Origin: Flaviramulus basaltis
GTDB lineage: Bacteria; Bacteroidota; Bacteroidia; Flavobacteriales; Flavobacteriaceae
Assembly (NCBI RefSeq): GCF_900114265.1
Contig: NZ_FPKV01000001.1
Location: 248,001 to 312,000, forward strand
Length of the DNA: 64,000 nt
Direction: 5' to 3'
This document shows positions 8,756 through 17,046 of this stretch, one piece after another. The translations under genes were made by a program, and so were the position numbers. How positions within the stretch are numbered: position 1 is the first letter of the stretch; each line of letters opens with the position of its first letter. The notes under the pieces were generated by a model. That model saw only the letters and a program-made list of their open reading frames with translations, made no database searches and was not told the DNA's origin.

Positions 8756-9130
8756 TTATTTGTCTAGTTGTGCTTTCATTTGTTTTGTCATCCCTTTTAT
8801 AACCATATCGTAAGAATGGTCTATAAGTTCAAAAATGAATTGTGGTTTTAATTCTCCTTTGTAAAGTCTAATGGTATTCCAATGTTTTTTATTCATATGA
8901 AAACCGGGATCTATGGTTTCATATTCTGCACGAAGTTCTTGCGCATAGTCTGGATTGCATTTTACATTAATAGATTGCCTACCTGCTTCCCAACCTTTTA
9001 AAGAAGTTAAAGCAAACATTTTTCCTAAAACTTTAAATACAAGTGTATCTTCATCAAAAGGAAAATCTTCAGTTACTCCTTTTTTATTTAAACAGTAATA
9101 TCTAATTTGCTCTATGTTCATGATAAACAC
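8756..9130 (-). CDS. MmcQ/YjbR-family protein
   Basis: A 124-residue protein with the YjbR fold. Its features are MNIEQIRYYCLNKKGVTEDFPF at the start, KVLGKMFALTSL in the middle and a C-terminal NKKHWNTIRLYKGELK segment. These match the MmcQ/YjbR family, sometimes called double-wing DNA-binding proteins, with no firm function. The true start may be the second Met (MNIEQ), four residues in. Confidence 0.88.
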   Translation of the reverse strand: MFIMNIEQIRYYCLNKKGVTEDFPFDEDTLVFKVLGKMFALTSLKGWEAGRQSINVKCNPDYAQELRAEYETIDPGFHMNKKHWNTIRLYKGELKPQFIFELIDHSYDMVIKGMTKQMKAQLDK

Positions 9131-9183
9131 AACTAAAAATTTATTTAGATGCGTTTAAAATTAATAAATTTTAAACATTTATT

Positions 9184-9885
9184 TTAAAAATACTTTCCTA
9201 TCCATTTACAGTCTGGAATGCCTTCAACGTTTGTTATAGTTACTTTATTTGGGAAAGAAGCCATAACATTAGGATCTGTTTTATAAATACTTTCTATTTT
9301 GTATTCAATAAAATTAAAACCTGTTTTCAAGTTAAGATTAAAATTATATATGGTTTTAATATCACCACTATCCAACATTGTTGTTGAGGTACAATTCCCT
9401 TTATATTGAAAAGGTTTAGCAACATAAATCAATTCAAAGTAAGACTCAAGAATTGGTTCCATATAAGCAGGATCTTCTACCCAAGGCATTAAATTTTCGT
9501 TAGAAACTGTGAAAATGACACCTACGTATCGATTATCACTTGTCCAAAGTGATAAGGCTCCTGTATCAAAAGAAAAGATATTGTCCTTTTCGGCAACCAT
9601 CTCAGAGCCATTATCACATTGAGAGAATAAAGAGTACCACAATTTTGAGGACTCACTTTCTTTATCATCCTGTGAAAGATTTTTAAGTTCATTAGGAAAA
9701 TCAAAATTAATTTCGCCAGATTTAGACATCGTTCCAATATTAATTGGGTTTTCCATTCCAAATGGCATAACCATTATATTAACATCTAAACTTGCAAACG
9801 GGTAATTATCAATACTAGATTTTGTTTGAGAATACCCAAAACTTAACACAAAAAAACTAACAATAAATAATATGTTTTTTTTCAT
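9184..9885 (-). CDS. Secreted protein of unknown function
   Basis: A 233-residue protein with a clear signal peptide (MKKNILFIVSFFVLSFGYSQ). The mature part is beta-rich with four Cys that could form disulfides, and I recognise no domain. It is the last gene of a closely spaced minus-strand operon, four bases after the beta-helix protein gene. A surface or periplasmic role with its neighbours is inferred. An AT-rich hairpin (9153-9176) lies just past its end but lacks a T tract. Confidence 0.7.
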   Translation of the reverse strand: MKKNILFIVSFFVLSFGYSQTKSSIDNYPFASLDVNIMVMPFGMENPINIGTMSKSGEINFDFPNELKNLSQDDKESESSKLWYSLFSQCDNGSEMVAEKDNIFSFDTGALSLWTSDNRYVGVIFTVSNENLMPWVEDPAYMEPILESYFELIYVAKPFQYKGNCTSTTMLDSGDIKTIYNFNLNLKTGFNFIEYKIESIYKTDPNVMASFPNKVTITNVEGIPDCKWIGKYF

Positions 9886-9889
9886 AAAT

Positions 9890-12736
9890 TTAATTTTTCA
9901 TGAATTTGATGGTTTGAGAGTTACTATTACCTAAATTAATATTTAAAAAATAAAACCCTTTTTTAAGATGTAAAATATCTATAGAAACTGGAGACACAAT
10001 ATTATTTTTTGTTAAAACAATTTGTCCTAAAATATTAACCACTTTTAAATTATAGGTTTCCGAAGATGGAAATTGAACAAACAAGCTTTCAGACACTGGG
10101 TTTGGATACAGCTTTATAGTTTGGCTTTTAATCTGTGCCACTGATAATGTGTAATTTATAGAAGCCCCAAATTCTGACGTATTATTAGAGGCATCAGTTG
10201 CTGTTGCAACAATGTTATTATAATCTATAATATCAAACCCTGTTGGAAGATTTAAAGTAATAGTTTTACTTCCGGGAGTCGTGTAAACATCTGAATCTAT
10301 AAAAAATTTACCCTGACCATTGTCTGCTCCAAAAAATTCAATTAATAGTGGATATGAAGAGTTGGATTCTGAACTTGTAACCATATAGGTTATTTCAATT
10401 TCATCTCCTCCTAAATAATTTATCGCGCTTATTTCTGGTGTATTTTGAAGATTATTAGCACCAGTGTCTGCATCATCTAAATCATTTTCTGTTGTCCCTA
10501 CTAAATCAATTCCAATAACCGAATTGTTATAGATACTATTTTCTGAAATAGCAACTTGAGTTGGAGTGCCTGTAAATGTATTTAACTCTATTCCTTTTTG
10601 ATTGTTTGCTATAATATTATTAGCAATTGTATTACCTAAATTGGTTCCTGATATCCCAATTCCAATAAGACCATTTCCAATGTCTGAAGCACCATCTAAT
10701 CCAACACCTATTTTGTTGTAGCTAAATGCATTATTACTACAGTTAAATACCATACTTACAGCATTTAAATTATGATTTCCTATTACATTTCCTTCAAGTT
10801 CAGAACTACCTCCTATAGTATTATTACTAGAATTATTAAAAGCTAAACCTACTCCAATATTAGAAATCACTGTATTACCATCTGCCAAGGTTCCAACTTT
10901 ATTCCTAAAAAAATGTACGCCATTTGCAGCATTAAAATTTACGTTTTTTGATGTGCTTGAACTTGTACCATTCCCTGAAATTATGTTTTCTGAAACTTGG
11001 GTATTTGTTAAAGTTCCAGTAAATTTTAATCCTTCATTATCATTTTTAATGATTCCCGTTCCCTCTGGATTTAATCCTATATAATTATTTATTATAATAT
11101 GTGATGTTCCTGAAGCACTTATTCCAATGTTACTATTTCCTGAGATAATATTTCTATCTAAAGGATCACTACCACCAATAATACAGCTTATTGATGAAGA
11201 CGTTAATGAAATTCCTATAGCATTTGCCAAAGCTGAATTCCCTAAAGCATTTAAACCTATATAATTACCAACGACTAAACTACCGCTCGATGCACTTTGC
11301 GAAATTTCTATTCCTGTCGTATTTCCAGATATAATATTTCTCGAACCAATTGCCTGCCCTCCAACACTATTATTTTCATCTTGTAATGCTATACCAATTC
11401 CATTCGCCAATGCTAATGTTCCCGATTCATTAGTACCAATATAATTTCCTAATATTTTATTGTTATTACCACTAACTATGGCAATGCCAGCACTTGTATT
11501 TCCCGAAATAACATTTTTAGAATTTGTTAAAGTTCCTCCAATAAAATTGTTATTGTTTTCTCCTGTAAGCATCATAATACCTATTAAATTTGGCAATGCT
11601 GCATTTCCTGTAGCATCTAATCCTATATAATTACCTTGTATATTATTAAAATCTACAGGAGTTGATGTACCACCTTGAAGATAAATACCATATTGTCCGT
11701 TTCCAGATATGAGATTTCCTTCTCCAACATTATCAGTTCCAATTTCATTATTATTTGCACCAAATAACACTAAAACTCCTCCTCTAGCATTAGAAATGGG
11801 TTCCATTCCGGTAATATCTGTGCCAATAAAATTGCCAATAATTATATTGCCATAAGATTCTGTTCCTGTAATGGCTATTCCAGTTCCTATTGTATTGTCA
11901 TCAAGAGCTTGAGCTCCAGAAATAATATTGCGAGCCTCTGAAGAATTTCCTCCTAGAATATTGTTTGGTGCGTTTATAAATTGAACATTAAAGCGATTTC
12001 CTTTATTTAATGTTCCTGAAGCATCTGTGCCTATTAAGTTACCTTCAATAATATTATTTTTTGCTGCAGAATTTGTTGTTAGTCCCTCAAAAGTAAGACC
12101 ACCAACACCATTTCCTGAAATTAAATTTCCTTCATTTGGCTGTGTTCCTCCTATTTGGTTATCTCCAGAATTGTTAAAAAACAAACCACCTCCTGTATTA
12201 GTGTTTATGGTTGTTCCATCTGGTTTTATTCCTATATAGTTAGATTGAAAAATATGATTTCCAGTATTTGATAAAACACCATAACCATAACTAAATGGAG
12301 AAACCTCTAATCGTTTAAATCCGCCAATACTTAATCCATATATTTCGCTTCCTGTAGAATTTCCAATAAGTTGTAAACCATTATAACCTTCAGGTAAACT
12401 ACTACCATCTATTTCTATTATTGGCGTATTACTATAGCCCGATTGTGTTCTTGCATCTAAAATTACAGGTTCTTGAATTGGCTGTAAAATATCAATAACA
12501 CTTATAACAAAGGGTGCTGTGCCAGATATATTAAACTCTATAATGTCTTTATTACTTGTTTTATTTGTATTTTGAATTGCTGCACGCAAGGTACAATTAC
12601 CATTTGCATCTGCACATACAGCGTCATTAGTGTTATTATCTGGCAAGTCATCTATACTATTTACAGTATATGTAGTTTGTGAAAACATCGTAACTGTAAG
12701 ACTTATAAACAAAATAATTAGTAATTGCTTTTTCAT
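9890..12736 (-). CDS. Large parallel beta-helix surface protein with T9SS sorting domain
   Basis: A 948-residue protein with a signal peptide, then a CSLREA-like motif (CTLRAAIQNTN) that precedes right-handed beta-helix proteins. Roughly 600 residues follow of repeats built around NxIxGNxIGxxxxG, ending in a spacer with immunoglobulin-like strands. The last 80 residues form a T9SS type A sorting domain (LYPNPVSESLFV, then LKKGFYFLNI). It is therefore expected to be exported and cell-surface attached or released. Binding to polysaccharide or adhesion is inferred from the fold; no catalytic site is evident. Confidence 0.88.
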   Translation of the reverse strand: MKKQLLIILFISLTVTMFSQTTYTVNSIDDLPDNNTNDAVCADANGNCTLRAAIQNTNKTSNKDIIEFNISGTAPFVISVIDILQPIQEPVILDARTQSGYSNTPIIEIDGSSLPEGYNGLQLIGNSTGSEIYGLSIGGFKRLEVSPFSYGYGVLSNTGNHIFQSNYIGIKPDGTTINTNTGGGLFFNNSGDNQIGGTQPNEGNLISGNGVGGLTFEGLTTNSAAKNNIIEGNLIGTDASGTLNKGNRFNVQFINAPNNILGGNSSEARNIISGAQALDDNTIGTGIAITGTESYGNIIIGNFIGTDITGMEPISNARGGVLVLFGANNNEIGTDNVGEGNLISGNGQYGIYLQGGTSTPVDFNNIQGNYIGLDATGNAALPNLIGIMMLTGENNNNFIGGTLTNSKNVISGNTSAGIAIVSGNNNKILGNYIGTNESGTLALANGIGIALQDENNSVGGQAIGSRNIISGNTTGIEISQSASSGSLVVGNYIGLNALGNSALANAIGISLTSSSISCIIGGSDPLDRNIISGNSNIGISASGTSHIIINNYIGLNPEGTGIIKNDNEGLKFTGTLTNTQVSENIISGNGTSSSTSKNVNFNAANGVHFFRNKVGTLADGNTVISNIGVGLAFNNSSNNTIGGSSELEGNVIGNHNLNAVSMVFNCSNNAFSYNKIGVGLDGASDIGNGLIGIGISGTNLGNTIANNIIANNQKGIELNTFTGTPTQVAISENSIYNNSVIGIDLVGTTENDLDDADTGANNLQNTPEISAINYLGGDEIEITYMVTSSESNSSYPLLIEFFGADNGQGKFFIDSDVYTTPGSKTITLNLPTGFDIIDYNNIVATATDASNNTSEFGASINYTLSVAQIKSQTIKLYPNPVSESLFVQFPSSETYNLKVVNILGQIVLTKNNIVSPVSIDILHLKKGFYFLNINLGNSNSQTIKFMKN

Positions 12737-12739
12737 AAT

Positions 12740-13810
12740 TTATTTTTTTAGAAATTTTATGGTTTGAGAATTACCATTATCTAACGTTACTTTTAAAAAG
12801 TATAAGCCTTTTGATAAGGCTGAAACATCTAATGAGATTGATGATGTATTTTGCTTTAAAACTATTTGCCCTAATTGATTAATTACTTTTAATTGACGAT
12901 TGTCAGCAAAAGGATTTTCAATGGTTAGATTATTAGAAACTGGATTTGGGTAAAGTTTAATCTTATTCTTATTTACAAAACTTTCATTGCTTAATGTACC
13001 ATTTATTGGGTTAAAATCTTTCCAAACAGCTGCTGCTTTATAGGCATTGACACTAGCTGGGGGAATATTTAAAGCACACGTGGATTGAGCAGTAACACCT
13101 CCAAAAACATTGGCAGGAATATAAATTGGTGTTACGATAGCACAATTTACAGTTGTTAAGCTAGTACAACCAGAAAAAGCACCTCCTCCTATATGCCAAA
13201 CCAAAGCGGGAATTGTTAACGTAGTTACACTAGAACAATTAAGAAAAGCATAATTATCAATATAAGTAACAGAGTTTGGTATTGTTATAGAAGTTAAACT
13301 AGTACAATCTGAAAAAGCAAACTCTCCAATAGAAGTAACCGAATTACCAATTGTTACAGAAGTTAATCCAGTACAATTATCAAAAGTATAATCTTCAATA
13401 GAAGTAACCGAATTTGATATTGTTATAGAAGTTAAACTAGTACAATCTGAAAAAGCACGTCTTTCAATAGTAGTAACCGAATTCCCCATGGTTACAGAAG
13501 TTAAATTAGAACTCTGTTGAAAAGCATCAATTCCAATAGTAGTAACTGAATTTCCAATGGTTACAGAAGTTAAACCAAGACAATTAAAAAAAGCTTGCTG
13601 TTTAATAGACGTAACCGCATAAGTAACCGCATTATATTCTACCGTTGAAGGGATTGTTACTGCACCTGTATATTGTGGTGAGTTAGATACTACTTCTACA
13701 TTGGTTGTAGTTGGTATAATATCATATTTAACTCCATTTACAGTAAATGTTTGAGCTGAAGCTATACTTAAGTTTAATATAGCAAATAATAAAAATAATT
13801 TTGTTTTCAT
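12740..13810 (-). CDS. BspA-type leucine-rich-repeat surface protein with T9SS sorting domain
   Basis: The signal peptide begins at MKTKLFLL, so the start at 13810 is preferred over an in-frame ATG at 13849. The body contains about nine BspA-like (LRR_5) repeats of 23 residues, pattern LTSVTIGNSVTSIGxxAF. The C-terminus is a T9SS sorting domain (LYPNPVSNNLTI, LSKGLYFLKV). Such proteins commonly act as adhesins. The gene is three bases from the beta-helix gene and the two sorting domains are closely similar. Confidence 0.88.
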   Translation of the reverse strand: MKTKLFLLFAILNLSIASAQTFTVNGVKYDIIPTTTNVEVVSNSPQYTGAVTIPSTVEYNAVTYAVTSIKQQAFFNCLGLTSVTIGNSVTTIGIDAFQQSSNLTSVTMGNSVTTIERRAFSDCTSLTSITISNSVTSIEDYTFDNCTGLTSVTIGNSVTSIGEFAFSDCTSLTSITIPNSVTYIDNYAFLNCSSVTTLTIPALVWHIGGGAFSGCTSLTTVNCAIVTPIYIPANVFGGVTAQSTCALNIPPASVNAYKAAAVWKDFNPINGTLSNESFVNKNKIKLYPNPVSNNLTIENPFADNRQLKVINQLGQIVLKQNTSSISLDVSALSKGLYFLKVTLDNGNSQTIKFLKK

Positions 13811-13886
13811 AACATAAATTAAAATCTTGTTGTGTAATTGTTTTTTCATGGATGAAGTAATTAATTAGTCAATTATTTGGTGTTTT

Positions 13887-15212
13887 TTATATTTTTACAA
13901 ACTCAACACGTCTGTTATTCGCTCTACCTTTTTCTGTATCATTATCATCAATTGGTTCGGTTTCTCCTTTACCTATAAATTTTAGTCTGTTGTATTCAAC
14001 TTCAAACTCCTCAAAAAGAATTTGTTTTACCATCTGCGCTCTACTCCTTGATAAATATTCGTTATAACTATCCTCTCCTTGACTATCTGTATGTCCTATA
14101 ATTTGCAAATTGATACCTGGATTATCTTTAAGCATTTTAGCTATTTCTGATAAAATACCATACGATTCTTTTTTAACTGTATAAGCAGCAGTATCAAAGT
14201 AGATACCTGTTGTAGTGAATTTTCCACTTTTAAGTAAAAGCGATCTCAAATCTTCTGTAGCTTCGGCAATTTTAAAATTTGATATCCCTACAAAATGCCC
14301 TTTTTCAGGCAATACATCCATTGCTTGTACAATAAAATAATCACCAATGTTTGCTTGCAATAAATTTGGGGAATCCACCATTTTCTCTTGGTTAACCCAC
14401 ATGCGAAGGCGTTTTTTATTAATTGTAATCGAAATGTGCACAGTGTTATTTAAATAATCAGTCATTTCTCTATCAATACGGCTACCAATTTTCACTTCGA
14501 CTTCACCTCCAAAATTTTCAACATTGCTTACTTTAAAACCAGTATTTGAAAGCAATATTTCTACATCTGCCAATGTACCTCCTGCCCCCATACTGTAAGC
14601 CTTTTTAGATAAGAATGCAAAAAACAGTTTGCTATTTGGTTTACCAATACCATAGCCATTGTTAGCTAAATCAAATTCTATAGTATAATTTTCTGGGAGC
14701 TTGTTTTCTAAAGTCGGCATATATCCAGAACGTCTCACAAGAGATAGCCATTTACTTTTAGAGTCACTAGTAGTTACTACTTCACCTGAACCGCCGGTTT
14801 CCCAATGGGCTGGAAAATCGCCTACGGCATCCGTTGTGAAATCATCATAAAACAAGAGTTTGTTTCCTGGAACAAAAGTAAAATTGCTATATACTCCAAA
14901 ACTTATTTCAGAGCTTTCCTCTTCTGTTTCAGAATATTCATCACTTTCATTATTATTATTGTTTACTTGGTCATCATTTTGTTTAGATGATTTGTTTTTA
15001 TCGTCCCTTTTAGTGTTTCCAACATTACCTTCAAAAATGGTATCTAAAGTATTCGAGGTTTTTTCTGCTGCTTTATCGGACGTTTTTTCAACAATTACAT
15101 TTTCTACTTTCTGTTCTATCCTCTTTTTTAGTTTTTTTAAAAGTTGTGCTTGAGAGTTTGTGCCACCTAAAAAAAACATAATAACTATTGATAATATGAT
15201 TCTTGACTTCAT
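13887..15212 (-). CDS. OmpA-family outer-membrane/peptidoglycan-binding protein
   Basis: A 441-residue protein with a signal peptide and an N-terminal basic/acidic helical stretch (LLKKLKKRIEQKVE), then a low-complexity Asn/Glu/Asp linker. A middle domain with a jelly-roll-like strand pattern begins at LLFYDDF. The C-terminal OmpA domain (about 320-441) shows IIGHTDSQGEDSYNEYLSRSR and GKGETEPIDDNDTEKGRANN, the peptidoglycan-binding signature. It probably tethers the outer surface to peptidoglycan. Gene spacing (10 and about 76 bases) suggests it is in the surface-protein operon. Confidence 0.9.
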   Translation of the reverse strand: MKSRIILSIVIMFFLGGTNSQAQLLKKLKKRIEQKVENVIVEKTSDKAAEKTSNTLDTIFEGNVGNTKRDDKNKSSKQNDDQVNNNNNESDEYSETEEESSEISFGVYSNFTFVPGNKLLFYDDFTTDAVGDFPAHWETGGSGEVVTTSDSKSKWLSLVRRSGYMPTLENKLPENYTIEFDLANNGYGIGKPNSKLFFAFLSKKAYSMGAGGTLADVEILLSNTGFKVSNVENFGGEVEVKIGSRIDREMTDYLNNTVHISITINKKRLRMWVNQEKMVDSPNLLQANIGDYFIVQAMDVLPEKGHFVGISNFKIAEATEDLRSLLLKSGKFTTTGIYFDTAAYTVKKESYGILSEIAKMLKDNPGINLQIIGHTDSQGEDSYNEYLSRSRAQMVKQILFEEFEVEYNRLKFIGKGETEPIDDNDTEKGRANNRRVEFVKI

Positions 15213-15222
15213 TTTAATGTAT

Positions 15223-15672
15223 TTAATATGCTTTAAAAACTAATTGTGATTTACTACTTTCTATTACCTGAAGCTTAGAATTGTTTATGAAAAAATTATG
15301 TCCAGTTGAAAACATATCTCCTGGTATAAACATATCTCCAGGTAAAAACATATCACCAGGTATAAACATATCTCCAGGCAATTCATTTTTATTGGTGTAT
15401 ATAATTATAGAAGTATTTTTACTTGGTTTAACCAGATTATCTTTAACTGTAAAAGTTCCTTTTAAAATGCCTAAATAAAATTTACTTTTAGGGTATTTTT
15501 TTATAAGTGCCTTCGATTCCTGTTGGTCAAAAAGCTCTAGCCCAACTATATTATTTGTTCTATTTTCTACCACGCACACTACTTTGGTGGTTTTTAAACT
15601 TCGGCTTTGAGCTTGCAAAATTTGCACAACAAAGCTCATAAAAATGGTGATTACAATAATTTTTGATTTCAT
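15223..15672 (-). CDS. Small secreted protein with PGDMF tandem repeats
   Basis: With the start at MKSKIIV (15672) the protein has 149 residues and a typical signal peptide ending near LQAQ; the frame is open to an ATG at 15741 but that extension is unlike a signal sequence. A run of four PGDMF units occupies about residues 98-120, encoded by 18-bp direct repeats, and the rest is beta-rich. I recognise no family. It is the first gene of the operon running to 9184 and faces the sigma-factor gene. Confidence 0.6.
   Translation of the reverse strand: MKSKIIVITIFMSFVVQILQAQSRSLKTTKVVCVVENRTNNIVGLELFDQQESKALIKKYPKSKFYLGILKGTFTVKDNLVKPSKNTSIIIYTNKNELPGDMFIPGDMFLPGDMFIPGDMFSTGHNFFINNSKLQVIESSKSQLVFKAY
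15311..15382. repeat. Four 18-bp tandem repeats inside the PGDMF gene
   Basis: Units lie at 15311-15328, 15329-15346, 15347-15364 and 15365-15382, differing from each other at a few bases. Each encodes six residues (PGDMF plus I, L or similar) on the minus strand. The period is a multiple of three, so copy-number change would keep the frame. Confidence 0.9.
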
Positions 15673-15677
15673 TTCGT

Positions 15678-15707
15678 TTTGATTTGATTTAGAATGATTT
15701 ATATTTA
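15678..15707 (+). promoter_or_regulatory. Candidate promoter of the sigma-factor gene
   Basis: TTTG (15678-15681), an 18-base spacer, then TATATTTA (15700-15707), one base from the Bacteroidota -7 consensus. The predicted start of transcription is about 45 bases before the sigma-factor ATG. It lies in the 89-base divergent gap with the surface operon. Confidence 0.5.
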
Positions 15708-15761
15708 GTGACAGAAAAAAACCTAATGTTAACATCTGCATAAAAAATTATATAAATTTCT

Positions 15762-16313
15762 ATGGAACAACATTATGTTGATGCTCTTAAAACCAATAAC
15801 AACACAATTACTAAGGAACTTTACAATACTAATAGAACTCCCTTTTTAAATTTTGCAAAAAGGTATAATCTCGTAGAAGCAGATAGTGTTGATATTTATC
15901 AAGAAGCCTTTATTTCTTTAAGAAAACATGCTATTTCAGATAAACTTTATGAAGTAAACTGTAGTCTCAAAACATATCTTTTTGGTATTGGAAAACATCT
16001 TATTTATAAAAAACTAAAAGAGAATTCCTTAAAAAAGGATTATGATTCTATACTACATAAGATAAATGATAACTATGAAGAAATACAGATTGATTCCGAC
16101 AATGAACTAACTGAAGAACAGCAAATTCTCCAGTATTATTTTAAAAAATTAGGAAAAAGTTGCCAGCAAATGTTAACATTATGTTTTTATAGGGGACTAA
16201 CTAATGAAGAAATAGCAGAATTAGAAGGCTATGATAGCGAAGCAGTTGTGAGAAGTCAAAAATCGCGATGTCTTAGAACACTGAAAGACCTCATCAAAAC
16301 ATCTAATCCCTAA
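15762..16313 (+). CDS. Sigma-70-family RNA polymerase sigma factor (ECF-like)
   Basis: A 183-residue protein with a sigma region 2 pattern (VDIYQEAFISLRKHA, then LKTYLFGIGKHLIYKKLKE) and a C-terminal region 4 helix-turn-helix (CFYRGLTNEEIAELEGYDSEAVVRSQKSRCLRTL). Length and two-domain layout fit extracytoplasmic-function sigma factors. It is four bases upstream of a TPR membrane protein that may be its partner. It is divergent from the surface operon, a plausible target, but this is inference. Confidence 0.88.
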   Translation: MEQHYVDALKTNNNTITKELYNTNRTPFLNFAKRYNLVEADSVDIYQEAFISLRKHAISDKLYEVNCSLKTYLFGIGKHLIYKKLKENSLKKDYDSILHKINDNYEEIQIDSDNELTEEQQILQYYFKKLGKSCQQMLTLCFYRGLTNEEIAELEGYDSEAVVRSQKSRCLRTLKDLIKTSNP

Positions 16314-16317
16314 GATT

Positions 16318-17046
16318 ATGAACAATAGCAAACTTATAGAAAATTATTTTTCTAGAACATTAACCAAAATTGAACTTGAGGAATTTAATTCATTATATAA
16401 AAACAATTCTGAATTTAAACTGGAGGTTGATTTTCTTAAAAATTTAAAAACAGTTTCTGAAAAAGAAGATGATTCTAATTTTAAATCTAAACTCAAAGGT
16501 TTTGAAGAAGAAGTATCCTCAAAAAAAGTTAGAAAAAACAAACTATGGAAAAAACCATTAACAATAGGTGCCGCCATACTTTTAATTGCATTTTGCATTA
16601 ATTTTTTATGGATAGAAACAATTAATGAGGACCAGTTATTTACTAATTATTTTGAGCCTTCAAAAAATGTAAGTACTCCAATTGTTAGGTCTGCTAATGA
16701 AGAAAACACCCAAAATGAAGCCTTCATAAATTATAGTGAACATGAGTATGAAAACGCTAGCATACTTTTTGAAAAGGCTTACGAAAAAACAAAAAAATCA
16801 GAGTTGCTATTCTATCAAGGGAATGCTTTGTTAGCTCTAGGAAAAAGCAAAGAAGCCATTAATAAATTTAAACAACATCTTACTTTTTTAGATAGTTTAA
16901 GCAATCGTACCCATTGGTATTTGGCTTTGGCCTACTTAAAAAATAAGGATTTAAAACAAACAAAACAGCAGCTTGAACTTTTACTAAATTCTAATGAAGT
17001 ATTCAAAAAAGAGGAAGCTTCTTCACTTCTTAAAAAACTTAAATAA
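16318..17046 (+). CDS. Membrane-anchored TPR protein, candidate sigma-factor partner
   Basis: A 242-residue protein. A cytoplasmic N-terminal region of about 75 residues (MNNSKLIENYFSRTLTKIE) precedes one membrane helix (TIGAAILLIAFCINFLWI, about 82-99). Periplasmic TPR repeats (ENASILFEKAYEKTKKSELLFYQGNALLALGKSKEAI) follow. The topology matches that of anti-sigma factors, but no zinc motif is seen. Position directly after the sigma gene supports a regulatory role. Its 3' end overlaps the convergent CHAT gene by 24 bases. Confidence 0.75.
   Translation: MNNSKLIENYFSRTLTKIELEEFNSLYKNNSEFKLEVDFLKNLKTVSEKEDDSNFKSKLKGFEEEVSSKKVRKNKLWKKPLTIGAAILLIAFCINFLWIETINEDQLFTNYFEPSKNVSTPIVRSANEENTQNEAFINYSEHEYENASILFEKAYEKTKKSELLFYQGNALLALGKSKEAINKFKQHLTFLDSLSNRTHWYLALAYLKNKDLKQTKQQLELLLNSNEVFKKEEASSLLKKLK

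Noticed and set aside
9153-9176. AT-only hairpin GTTTAAAAT/ATTTTAAAC after the secreted protein gene.
   Set aside because: No T tract and no GC in the stem beyond the ends; too weak to call a terminator.
14805-15153. Two plus-strand frames opposite the OmpA gene.
   Set aside because: They are antisense to a well-supported gene and follow its low-complexity region.
15281-15478. Plus-strand frame with NISPG repeats.
   Set aside because: It is the antisense reading of the PGDMF repeats and has no signal peptide or start context.
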